DNA from: an uncultured Xanthobacteraceae bacterium
GTDB taxonomy: Bacteria; Pseudomonadota; Alphaproteobacteria; Rhizobiales; Xanthobacteraceae
Direction of reading: 5' to 3'
DNA length: 8,527 nt
Assembly: GCA_955652195.1 (NCBI GenBank)
Contig: CATPBC010000372.1
Coordinates: forward strand, 1 to 8,527
Below are positions 1 to 5,758 of the stretch, in pieces. Made by a program: the position numbers and the translations under genes. The notes beneath the pieces were generated by a model. That model saw only the letters and a list, made by a program, of their open reading frames with translations. It had not been told where the DNA came from and did no database searches. Position 1 is the first letter of the stretch; each line of letters opens with the position of its first letter.

Positions 1-1
1 G

Positions 2-955
2 CTTTATACGCGCCTCGTCAACCAGGACCTCGCGCAGTTTCTGTTCGGCCCCTATTCGTCGGGGCTGACCGCGCCGGCGGCCGTGATCAGCGAGCAGTAC
101 GGCAAGATCATGGTCATCAGCGGCGGCGCCGAGGAGAAGCCGTTCCAGCTCGGCAACAAATATCTGTTCATGGTGATCACTTCGGCCACCCATTACCTGT
201 CCGGCGCGGTCGAGGCGCTCAAATCGAAAAATCCGCATGCCAAGATCGCGATCGTCTATTCCGACGATCCGTTCTCCAAGACCGTGCTGAACGCCGCCAA
301 GCAGCAGGCTGAGGCCGCCGGGCTGCAAGTGGTGATGGATGAATCCTACGCGCCGTCGACCACCGATTTCGGTCCGATCGTCAACAAGATCATCTCGTCA
401 AACGCCGACGCGTTTTTGGGCGGCGGTCACTACTCCGACGGCGCTACGCTGGCGCGGCAGATGTACGATCAGAAGGCCAATATGAAATATGTCTCGATTC
501 TGGTCGCGCCGGGCGACGACAAATTCGCCGAGCTAGGACCGGGGGCGATGGGCGTGACCGTGCCGTCGCAGTGGGAGGTCCAGGTCTCCTACAAGCCGCA
601 ATTCGGTCCGACCACGGAACAATTCGCCAAGGCGTTCCAGGACAAATACAACGCCAAGGCCGACTATCACGCGGCCTCGGGCTACACGAGCGGCGCCATC
701 CTGCAGCATGCCATCGAGCAAGCGAATTCGATCGAGCCGGACAAAGTGGCGGCGGCGCTCAACGCGACCGACGTCACGACCTTCTTCGGGCATATCAAGT
801 TCGCCACCGATCCCGGACATCATGGCTTGCAAGCCGCCCATGAGATGGTGCTGGCGCAGTGGCAAAAGGTGAACGGCAAGCCCGGCCGTCAGGTGGTTTG
901 GCCGGAGACGGCGAAATCCGCCGATCTGATCTATCCGTTGTCGGCCAGTCAGTAA
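2..955 (+). CDS. Branched-chain amino acid-type ABC transporter substrate-binding protein (5' partial)
   Basis: The periplasmic solute receptor of a HAAT/Liv-type ABC transporter: it binds substrate and delivers it to the LivHM channel. The reading frame is open from base 2 (LYTRLVNQDLAQF...), so the gene starts before the window and the signal peptide is missing; the internal GTG at 83 is not a true start. The 317 visible residues have the two-lobed Peripla_BP_6 (Leu/Ile/Val-binding) character: a 'LFGPYSSGLTAPAA' segment, 'KIAIVYSDDPFSK' followed by 'TTDFGPIVNKI' and 'NADAFLGGGHYSDG', then the late 'YHAASGYTSGAILQHAIEQA' helix. Family members are about 380-420 residues, so some 70-100 are missing. 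The gene ends in TAA 49 bp before livH and is the first visible gene of the operon. The ligand is unknown: this family also binds amides, urea, short-chain acids and aromatic acids, so leucine specificity should not be assumed. Confidence 0.93.
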   Translation, partial: LYTRLVNQDLAQFLFGPYSSGLTAPAAVISEQYGKIMVISGGAEEKPFQLGNKYLFMVITSATHYLSGAVEALKSKNPHAKIAIVYSDDPFSKTVLNAAKQQAEAAGLQVVMDESYAPSTTDFGPIVNKIISSNADAFLGGGHYSDGATLARQMYDQKANMKYVSILVAPGDDKFAELGPGAMGVTVPSQWEVQVSYKPQFGPTTEQFAKAFQDKYNAKADYHAASGYTSGAILQHAIEQANSIEPDKVAAALNATDVTTFFGHIKFATDPGHHGLQAAHEMVLAQWQKVNGKPGRQVVWPETAKSADLIYPLSASQ

Positions 956-963
956 GCGAAGCA

Positions 964-988
964 GGGCCGGCGCATTCGCCGCCGGCCC
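964..988 (+). promoter_or_regulatory. Intergenic hairpin between the binding-protein gene and livH
   Basis: GGGCCGGCG (964-972) and CGCCGGCCC (980-988) form a perfect 9-bp G+C stem with the 7-nt loop CATTCGC. It lies 8 bp after the binding-protein stop and 16 bp before the livH start. There is no T-run after it, so it is not a classical intrinsic terminator. A 3' stem of this kind can protect the upstream mRNA from exonucleases or partly attenuate transcription, which fits the need for more binding protein than permease; that role is inference. Confidence 0.5.
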
Positions 989-1004
989 ATCCGCTTGATC
1001 GCGC

Positions 1005-1871
1005 ATGTTTGGCATTCTCGCTTCGATCATCGACGGCGTCCTGGTTGGGCTGGTCTACGGATTAGCCGCCATGGGCTTGACGCTGATCTGGGGCGTCATG
1101 GACGTGATCAATCTGACCCATGGCATGATGATCGTCGCCGGGATGATGGGGCTTTATCTCTTGGCCGGCGCGTTTGACATCTCGCCCTATTTCACTTTGC
1201 CGCCGGTCCTGATCGGCGGCTTTTTTGTCGGCGTCGCGCTTTATTGGATCGCCGTGCACCGCATGATGGGCCGGCCGCCGCTGATGAGTCTGTTGTCGAC
1301 CTTTTCGGTGAACCTGATTTTGGTTGGGCTGGGCACCGCGATTTGGGGCACCGCGCTCTTTAACGTCAATGTGTCGCTGCCCGGCGTGACCATCGACCGC
1401 TATACGTTTCCCGGCGCGCATATCCTTGCCGCGGCTTTGGCGGCGGTGATCGCCGGCTTGCTTTACCTCTTTCTGCACTATACGCGGCTCGGCAAAGCCT
1501 TGCGCGCGGTTGCCAATAACCGCGAAGCCGCCGAATTGGTCGGCATTCCGACCACGCGAGTCCTCGCCATTGCGGTCGGTTGCGGGGTCGCGCTCGCCGG
1601 CGTGTCGGGCATGCTGATCGGCACGCTGTTTCCGTTCACGATCCTCTCGGGCGACGGTTATCAGCTTAAAAGTTTCGTCGTCACCGTTCTCGGCGGCTTC
1701 GGCAATCCGGTCGGCGCGTTGCTGGGCGGCGTTGCGCTCGGTCTCCTGGAGGGCGCGGTGACGCCATTTGTGCCGGTAAGCTGGACGCTGGTGATTGAAT
1801 TCGCGCTGTTCGTGCTGGTGCTGATCGCTTTTCCAGGCGGTGTTTTTGTTTCACGGCGCGGAGCGCTGTAA
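1005..1871 (+). CDS. livH: Branched-chain amino acid-type ABC transporter permease, LivH family
   Basis: One of the two inner-membrane permease subunits; pairs with LivM to form the translocation path. The 288-residue length is normal for LivH. It opens with 'GLVYGLAAMGLTLIWGV' followed by 'MDVINLTHGMMIVAGMMG', a highly typical LivH N-terminus. About eight hydrophobic stretches span the chain. 'ANNREAAELVGI' near residue 170 is the cytoplasmic loop expected to contact the ATPases, and 'KSFVVTVLGGFGNPVGALLGG' is the conserved C-terminal block. The ATG at 1005 is chosen because homology starts at once after it, although no strong Shine-Dalgarno is seen; expression may depend on readthrough from the binding-protein gene. 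Its TAA (1869-1871) touches the livM ATG with no gap. Confidence 0.96.
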   Translation: MFGILASIIDGVLVGLVYGLAAMGLTLIWGVMDVINLTHGMMIVAGMMGLYLLAGAFDISPYFTLPPVLIGGFFVGVALYWIAVHRMMGRPPLMSLLSTFSVNLILVGLGTAIWGTALFNVNVSLPGVTIDRYTFPGAHILAAALAAVIAGLLYLFLHYTRLGKALRAVANNREAAELVGIPTTRVLAIAVGCGVALAGVSGMLIGTLFPFTILSGDGYQLKSFVVTVLGGFGNPVGALLGGVALGLLEGAVTPFVPVSWTLVIEFALFVLVLIAFPGGVFVSRRGAL

Positions 1872-2834
1872 ATGTTGCGCCGCCCATTCTTCTGGATCAT
1901 CGCGCTTGTGGTCGCCGCCTTCGTCGTGTTGCCGCCGATCGGCAACAACGTCGAATTACGCGAGAGCCTGGCGCTTGCCGCCGTTTACATCACGCTCGCC
2001 AGCAACCTCAATTTGATGCTGGGTTATGCCGGCTATATCAATTTCGGCAGCATCGTATTCTTCGGGCTCGGCGGCTATATCTGCGTCTGGCTCGTCGATG
2101 CGCATGGCTGGCCGCTCGCCTTGAGTCTCGCAGCCGCCGGTATCGGCGTGAGCGGGCTCTCGCTTATTTTCGGCTTCGGCATTTTGCGGCTGCGCGGCCC
2201 GTTCTTCGCGCTGTCGACCATCGGCATCGTCGAAGGCGTGCAGGCGTTCGTCGAAAATTTCAAACCATGGGGCGGTTCGTCAGGCATTTATATTTCGCCG
2301 GAAGTGTTCCAGCCGCTGGGCGGGCCCGGACCGGCTTTGTGGGTGATCTATTTTCTGTTTGTCACGGTGATGGCGGCCTCGCTCTATCTGAGCTACGGCA
2401 TCAAGATTTCGAAATTCGGCTTAGGGCTGCTTGCCATTGGCCAGAACGAAGATGCCGCCGCGATCCTCGGCGTGCCGACGCCGCGCTACAAAGCGCTATG
2501 TTACAGCGCGTCTGCATTCCTGCCCGCGATCGCCGGCGGGCTTTACTTTTTCAAGGGCGCCTTCGTCCAGCCGACCGACGCCTTCGATCTGACCTTATCC
2601 ACCGAGGCGATCGTCATCTGCATGCTGGGCGGGCAGGGCACCGTGACCGGCGTTGCGCTCGGCGCCTATCTCTACGAGGAGCTGCGCGGTTATCTGCTCA
2701 CCTCTTCGACCTTCTCGAATTTTCAGCTGGTGATCGCCGGTGCGCTGTTGCTCATGATCGTGTCGTTTTTTCCCTCCGGCCTGATGGGCTTCATCTATAG
2801 CCGCTTTCCGCGCATGCAGAAGATCCTGGAATGA
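1872..2834 (+). CDS. livM: Branched-chain amino acid-type ABC transporter permease, LivM family
   Basis: The second permease subunit, 320 residues, usual for LivM. The sequence shows the LivM hallmark '[18 protein letters not shown]', a segment near residue 60, then '[20 protein letters not shown]'. The cytoplasmic ATPase-contact loop is '[18 protein letters not shown]', and the C-terminal block is '[20 protein letters not shown]'. Around nine to ten hydrophobic segments are present. The ATG at 1872 follows the livH stop directly; GGAG at 1860-1863 inside the end of livH gives a ribosome binding site at about 8 nt. The TGA overlaps the livG ATG by 4 bp (ATGA, 2831-2834), a translational coupling arrangement. 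With LivH it forms the heterodimeric channel in the cytoplasmic membrane. Confidence 0.96.
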   Translation: MLRRPFFWIIALVVAAFVVLPPIGNNVELRESLALAAVYITLASNLNLMLGYAGYINFGSIVFFGLGGYICVWLVDAHGWPLALSLAAAGIGVSGLSLIFGFGILRLRGPFFALSTIGIVEGVQAFVENFKPWGGSSGIYISPEVFQPLGGPGPALWVIYFLFVTVMAASLYLSYGIKISKFGLGLLAIGQNEDAAAILGVPTPRYKALCYSASAFLPAIAGGLYFFKGAFVQPTDAFDLTLSTEAIVICMLGGQGTVTGVALGAYLYEELRGYLLTSSTFSNFQLVIAGALLLMIVSFFPSGLMGFIYSRFPRMQKILE

Positions 2835-3607
2835 CGGCGCTGCTTGAACTCGACCGCGTCACCAGGCGCTTCGGCGGGCTCCTTGCCGTGCACAACCTGA
2901 GCTTCGCCATGCGCGAGGGCGAAATTCTTGGGCTGATCGGGCCGAACGGCGCTGGCAAGTCGACCTTGTTCAATCTGATCAACGGCGTGTTCCCGCCTAA
3001 TTCCGGTCGGATCGTCTTTGCGGGTGCCGACATAACCGGAGAACGGCCGTTTTTGGTCGCGCGCCACGGCATCGCCCGCACTCATCAGATCGTGCAGCCG
3101 CTCACCAATATGACCGTGCTGGAGAATTGCGCGGTCGGCGCCTGTTTCGGCCGCGGGAACCTGCCGCTTAGTCGCGCCACCGAGGCGGCGCGCGCGGCAG
3201 CCGTCGTGGTCGGCCTGGAAGATCGGCTGCACGTCTTGGCGCTTCATCTCACTATTGCCGGCAAGAAGCGGCTCGAACTCGCGCGCGCGCTTGCCGCGCA
3301 ACCGAAATTGCTGCTGCTGGACGAGGTGCTCGCCGGATTAAATCCGACCGAGATCGAGCACATGATCGCCGTGATCCGCCGCATTCGCGATAGCGGCGTA
3401 ACCATCCTGATCATCGAGCATCTGATGCAGGCGATCATGAGCCTGTCCGATCGCATCGTGGTGCTTAATTACGGCGAGAAACTCGCCGAAGGGCTGCCGG
3501 CCGAGGTCGCGCGCGATCCGCAAGTCATCGAAGCCTATCTCGGCGATCCGAAGCTTGCCGCCGAGCTGGAAGGCAAAGACAACCAAGCAGGCGGCGCGCA
3601 TGCCTGA
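2831..3607 (+). CDS. livG: Branched-chain amino acid-type ABC transporter ATP-binding protein, LivG family
   Basis: Cytoplasmic ATPase subunit, 258 residues (normal for LivG). Walker A is GPNGAGKST at residues 37-45, the Q-loop is in ARTHQIVQ (Q85), Walker B is LLLLDE (160-165, catalytic E165) followed by the D-loop region AGLNPTE, and the switch histidine is H197 in IIEHLMQ. The signature motif is [15 protein letters not shown] (from residue 140) rather than canonical LSGGQ; LTxAGxKRLE variants are recalled in one LivG branch, so this is probably a subfamily trait and not a defect. The ATG overlaps the livM stop (ATGA), and the gene's own stop is overlapped by the livF start. It pairs with LivF to drive transport. 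Confidence 0.96.
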   Translation: MTALLELDRVTRRFGGLLAVHNLSFAMREGEILGLIGPNGAGKSTLFNLINGVFPPNSGRIVFAGADITGERPFLVARHGIARTHQIVQPLTNMTVLENCAVGACFGRGNLPLSRATEAARAAAVVVGLEDRLHVLALHLTIAGKKRLELARALAAQPKLLLLDEVLAGLNPTEIEHMIAVIRRIRDSGVTILIIEHLMQAIMSLSDRIVVLNYGEKLAEGLPAEVARDPQVIEAYLGDPKLAAELEGKDNQAGGAHA

Positions 3608-4352
3608 CGTGATGACTGAAGCGACCGCTGAAACGATGTCCGATACGCTGCTTTCGGTCGAAGGGCTCGAAGCCGGCTACGGCGAAGTACAGGTGCTGTG
3701 GGGTTTGTCCCTCAAAGCCCGCCGCGGCAAACTCACCGCCATCGTCGGCGCCAACGGTGCCGGCAAGACCACGACGCTGCGTGCGATCGCCGGCACGCTC
3801 ACGCCCTGGGGCGGGCGGGTGATGCTCGATGGTGCGGACGTCACGCGCGTACCGAGCCATGTCAAAGCGGCGCGCGGGCTCGCTTTGGTGCCGGAAGGCC
3901 GCCAATTGTTTTCCGCGATGAGCGTCGCCGAAAATCTCGAACTCGGCGCCTTCTCGCCGCGCGCCTCGCGTCGCTACGCCGAGCGGCTCCAGGAGGTGTT
4001 CACGCTGTTTCCGCGATTAGCCGAAAGGCAGCGCCAGCGCGCCGGCACGCTGTCCGGCGGCGAGCAGCAGATGGTGGCGATCGCCCGCGGGCTGATGTCC
4101 GATCCGCAAATTTTGATCATCGATGAACTCTCGCTCGGGCTGGCTCCCGTCGTCGTTTATCAGCTCCTCGCCACCTTGAAGCGGCTCAAGCAAGCCGGCC
4201 TGACGATTTTGTTGGTCGAGCAGAATGTGCATCTGGCTTTGGCGCTGAGCGACTACGCTTACGTCGTCGCTGAAGGTCGCATTTTCACCGAAGGCCTGCC
4301 GGCGGAGCTGGCGGCCAAGCCGGAGATCAGACGCGCCTATTTGGGATTGTGA
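3600..4352 (+). CDS. livF: Branched-chain amino acid-type ABC transporter ATP-binding protein, LivF family
   Basis: The second ATPase subunit, 250 residues from the chosen start. Walker A is GANGAGKTT (50-58), the Q-loop glutamine is Q102 in PEGRQLF, the signature is a canonical LSGGEQQ (151-157), and Walker B is ILIIDE (171-176) followed by LSLGLAP. The H-loop position is a glutamine (LLVEQN, Q208), which is normal for LivF. Start choice: ATG at 3600 overlaps the livG stop by 8 bp and is the best-coupled start; ATGs at 3612 and 3636 are also in frame and would give lengths closer to the roughly 235-residue family norm. The upstream ATG at 3555 would overlap livG by 53 bp and is unlikely. LivF is the last gene of the operon and is followed by palindromic repeats, not by a clear T-rich terminator. 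Confidence 0.96.
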   Translation: MPDVMTEATAETMSDTLLSVEGLEAGYGEVQVLWGLSLKARRGKLTAIVGANGAGKTTTLRAIAGTLTPWGGRVMLDGADVTRVPSHVKAARGLALVPEGRQLFSAMSVAENLELGAFSPRASRRYAERLQEVFTLFPRLAERQRQRAGTLSGGEQQMVAIARGLMSDPQILIIDELSLGLAPVVVYQLLATLKRLKQAGLTILLVEQNVHLALALSDYAYVVAEGRIFTEGLPAELAAKPEIRRAYLGL

Positions 4353-4376
4353 AGTGGGTGCTCCGTACGGTGAGTC

Positions 4377-4454
4377 GTCACCGCCGGGCTTGACCCGGCG
4401 GTCCATGCAGCGGGGCGAGGCACCATGGATTGCCGGATCAAGTCCGGCAATGAG
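4377..4454. repeat. Intergenic palindromic repeat of two inverted hairpin units
   Basis: Two hairpins stand in inverted orientation. Unit 1 is CCGCCGGG-CTTGA-CCCGGCGG (4381-4401, perfect 8-bp stem); unit 2 is ATTGCCGGA-TCAAG-TCCGGCAAT (4429-4451, perfect 9-bp stem). The loops are reverse complements, and 4377-4408 matches the reverse complement of 4423-4454 at 24 of 32 positions, with the conserved flank TCCATG. Six of the eight mismatches are paired within the stem and preserve pairing. This is the architecture of a dispersed BIME-like intergenic element; antisense translation gives the 'MDRRVKPGGDD' peptide often mis-annotated as a gene in alphaproteobacteria (recalled, not searched). It lies 24 bp after livF and could help end or stabilise the operon transcript. 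Confidence 0.78.
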
Positions 4455-4460
4455 GAGCGA

Positions 4461-4515
4461 ACGTTTCCCGGACGCGGTGCAGCGTGAAACGGTGCGCTGC
4501 AGACCCGGGGTCTTC
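4461..4515. repeat. Second palindromic intergenic repeat
   Basis: TGCAGCG (4478-4484) pairs with CGCTGCA (4495-4501) around a 10-nt loop, and the flanking CCCGG (4467-4471) can pair with CCGGG (4505-4509). The run 'GTTTCCCGGACGCGGTGCAG' resembles a family of dispersed intergenic sequences recalled from Bradyrhizobium-like genomes. It sits directly after the first repeat and before the 3' end of the minus-strand small peptide gene, so it may serve as a shared 3' structure. The right-hand border cannot be set from one copy, and nothing else is recognisable between it and 4562. Confidence 0.5.
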
Positions 4516-4562
4516 GCTTGTCATCGGGCCGGCCACTTCGGACCGAACCCGTTGGGGCCGCC

Positions 4563-4700
4563 TCAGGAAGTTGGCTTTGGGCAGCCGCACGTATCGGGTC
4601 GAGGGGCACCGGGAAGGCCGCCGCCGCTAACGGCTTCCAACTCGTCCACCGTCAATTCCCTGATCGTGTTTTTCGACTCGCTGATGATTTGCTCAGTCAT
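4563..4700 (-). CDS. Small double-glycine leader peptide (bacteriocin-type signal sequence)
   Basis: A 45-residue peptide with two parts. Residues 1-27 end in IRELTVDELEAVSGG, a classic double-glycine leader: the conserved E-L-x-x-x-E-L-x-x-V/I-x-G-G pattern recognised by C39-peptidase ABC exporters, with predicted cleavage after G27. The remainder, GLPGAPRPDTCGCPKPTS, is 18 residues, rich in Pro and Gly, with a CGC motif (Cys38, Cys40). Start: ATG at 4700 (complement), preceded by AAGGGAGAG at good spacing; the longer reading from 4760 has no such site and adds residues before the leader. A candidate promoter and palindrome lie upstream. No exporter, modification enzyme or immunity gene lies in the window. 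It could be a bacteriocin, a signalling peptide or a modified peptide precursor; the leader is clear, the function of the core is unknown. Confidence 0.75.
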   Translation of the reverse strand: MTEQIISESKNTIRELTVDELEAVSGGGLPGAPRPDTCGCPKPTS

Positions 4701-4705
4701 TCCAA

Positions 4706-4714
4706 CTCTCCCTT
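4706..4714 (-). promoter_or_regulatory. Ribosome binding site deciding the start of the leader peptide
   Basis: The complement reads AAGGGAGAG, whose GGGAG core ends 7 nt before the ATG at 4700. It selects the 45-residue form over the 65-residue reading that would start at 4760. Confidence 0.6.
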
Positions 4715-4743
4715 GCGTTTGCTTGGTGCGGTTGCCTTGACCA

Positions 4744-4757
4744 ATCCAAGCTTGGAT
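4744..4757. promoter_or_regulatory. Perfect 14-bp palindrome, candidate operator
   Basis: ATCCAAGCTTGGAT is a perfect dyad. On the minus strand it starts inside the candidate -10 box (4756-4761) and covers the expected transcription start of the leader peptide gene. That is where a repressor would act. No regulator gene is next to it. The dyad is seen directly; the operator role is inferred. Confidence 0.4.
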
Positions 4758-4786
4758 CATAGCGCGTTGAATGACCGACCTGACAA
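4756..4786 (-). promoter_or_regulatory. Candidate sigma-70-type promoter of the leader peptide gene
   Basis: On the complement, TTGTCA (4786-4781) is followed after 19 bp by TATGAT (4761-4756), each one mismatch from consensus. The spacing is 2 bp long. The start codon lies about 55 bp beyond the -10 box. An inverted repeat TTGAA-N5-TTCAA (4795-4809) sits just upstream of the -35 box in an A+T-rich stretch. Confidence 0.35.
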
Positions 4787-4939
4787 ATCATGAATTGAAA
4801 ATTGTTCAACTGAGAATGAATGAAATGGATTCTTGAATCTGGCACAGCTTCTCATCTCTGCCGTTTTGCGAGCGCGACACGACAACGATAGCGACGGCGC
4901 GCGTGGTTCTTTCTAAATACTGCTTTCGTCGCTCCCGAA

Positions 4940-4972
4940 GGCTGCACCTTTATCCCAAAAATCCGTGCAGCC
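4940..4972 (-). terminator. Inverted repeat at the 3' end of the toxin gene
   Basis: GGCTGCAC (4940-4947) and GTGCAGCC (4965-4972) form a perfect 8-bp stem around a 17-nt loop that straddles the toxin stop codon. There is no T-run behind it on the minus strand, so termination is only possible. It could instead affect toxin mRNA stability. Confidence 0.25.
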
Positions 4973-5300
4973 GCTGGCTGACGGTCTTAACCGCGGTCTT
5001 GTCGAGACGCCCGATGCGACGATCGATGTGGCCAGGCTCAATGCATGCGATCTTTGCTGGTCGCACCACAGATGGTGCGGGCAGCCCTGCGCGCTTGCTG
5101 TCGCGGATCGTCACGTCGCTGGACCAAGCCTCGTTCTCGGTGCTGGTAATCATCGCAACCCATATCAGGTCGTGCGCGGCTAGCTTGTGATTCGAAATTA
5201 CCAGTGCAGGACGGCGTTTCTCGGCCAGACGGTCGGCATAAGGAAACGGGACGACCACCACGTCAAACGGCTTAAAGCGATGCGAGGCCTGTATTATCAC
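4950..5300 (-). CDS. Type II toxin, PemK/MazF family endoribonuclease
   Basis: A 116-residue protein with the PemK/MazF fold signature: 'FDVVVVPFPYADRLAEKRRP' followed by 'ALVISNHK' (residues 12-39), the second-strand motif 'IWVAMITSTEN' (46-56), and the C-terminal 'SVVRPAKIACIE...RRIGRLDKTAVKTVSQRL' that ends the family. Such toxins cleave mRNA, often at short motifs, when their antitoxin is degraded. The length is normal for MazF-like proteins, and the Arg-Pro and Thr-Ser motif positions expected near the active site are present, so it looks intact. It starts with GTG at 5300; GTGA (5300-5297) overlaps the antitoxin stop, so its translation is coupled to and probably kept below that of the antitoxin. 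Antitoxin-first order is typical for MazEF/PemIK systems. Cleavage specificity cannot be predicted from the sequence. Confidence 0.9.
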   Translation of the reverse strand: MIIQASHRFKPFDVVVVPFPYADRLAEKRRPALVISNHKLAAHDLIWVAMITSTENEAWSSDVTIRDSKRAGLPAPSVVRPAKIACIEPGHIDRRIGRLDKTAVKTVSQRLHGFLG

Positions 5301-5533
5301 AGGTCCTGATAGGCTCTCTCGTCAGCCTCGCTGGCCCATTCGGAGAACGACGCAAACGGATCGTCCGCCTCAGGTGTGGGCGCTTTATCCAGGAGCACGC
5401 CGTGATCGGTCACACGGTACCGCAGCGTGTCGCCGGGCTTGAGGCCCAAACGCCTGCGCACTTCACGCGGGATCACGGTCTGGCTTTTGACCGAAACCTT
5501 GGAAGACACGGTTTCCAGCGATCGGCGCTTCAT
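5297..5533 (-). CDS. Antitoxin with AbrB/MazE-type DNA-binding domain
   Basis: A 78-residue protein. Residues 7-50 (ETVSSKVSVKSQTVIPREVR, then RRLGLKPGDTLRYRVTDHGV) are a SpoVT/AbrB swapped-hairpin DNA-binding domain with the hallmark V-x-x-K-x-Q-x-x-IP-x-x-x-R. The acidic, aromatic tail DDPFASFSEWASEADERAYQ is the expected flexible toxin-binding segment. Such antitoxins block the toxin active site and repress their own promoter. The ATG at 5533 is the sensible start because the AbrB domain begins right after it; no good Shine-Dalgarno is visible and the transcript may be nearly leaderless. The same frame stays open upstream to about 6772, but that part is antisense to the DUF2865-like gene and is not part of this protein. 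Confidence 0.91.
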   Translation of the reverse strand: MKRRSLETVSSKVSVKSQTVIPREVRRRLGLKPGDTLRYRVTDHGVLLDKAPTPEADDPFASFSEWASEADERAYQDL

Positions 5534-5539
5534 CGGCGT

Positions 5540-5568
5540 AATATGGCTTACTGCCTTACGTCTTACAA
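5540..5568 (-). promoter_or_regulatory. Candidate toxin-antitoxin promoter with three GTAAG boxes
   Basis: On the complement, TTGTAA (5568-5563) is followed after exactly 17 bp by CATATT (5545-5540), each 4 of 6 to consensus. Three direct GTAAG boxes (complement of CTTAC at 5562-5566, 5555-5559 and 5547-5551) lie across the -35 box and spacer. The start would fall at or next to the antitoxin ATG. The rest of the gap to the divergent gene at 5759 shows no other clear signal. Confidence 0.3.
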
Positions 5569-5758
5569 CAGCCAATGGCCCAGCCCCTTCATGCTTTCTT
5601 TGCCATAGCCACAAATGAGCGCGGGCCAGGCGGTCGGCTTTCCACAGGATGGTGAAGCTTTTCCGATATTTGAGGGAAATGGGCGGAACGAAGCGGCCAT
5701 CCGCACGGTTGTCGAGCCGAATTGTGTTTTGAAAGCGATTTGGCCGAAAGGGATTGCC

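Noticed and set aside
533..1030. 165-codon open frame on the minus strand over the binding-protein gene
   Set aside because: Antisense shadow of a clear Peripla_BP_6 coding frame; the translation is Arg/His/Leu-rich with no recognisable motif.
4017..4406. 129-codon minus-strand frame beginning MDRRVKPGGDD
   Set aside because: Its start is the translated palindromic repeat and the rest is antisense to livF; this peptide is a known type of over-prediction in alphaproteobacteria.
4354..4740. 128-codon plus-strand frame after livF
   Set aside because: Made of the two intergenic repeats and the antisense of the leader peptide gene; no RBS and no protein-like motif.
4701..4760. N-terminal extension of the leader peptide from ATG at 4760
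   Set aside because: No RBS there, the ATG overlaps the candidate -10 box and palindrome, and GG leaders begin close to the motif; the ATG at 4700 has a good RBS.
5615..5758. Upstream extension of the DUF2865-like protein from ATG at 5615
   Set aside because: Would bury the signal peptide behind about 48 residues of unrelated sequence; the GTG at 5759/5762 follows a good RBS.
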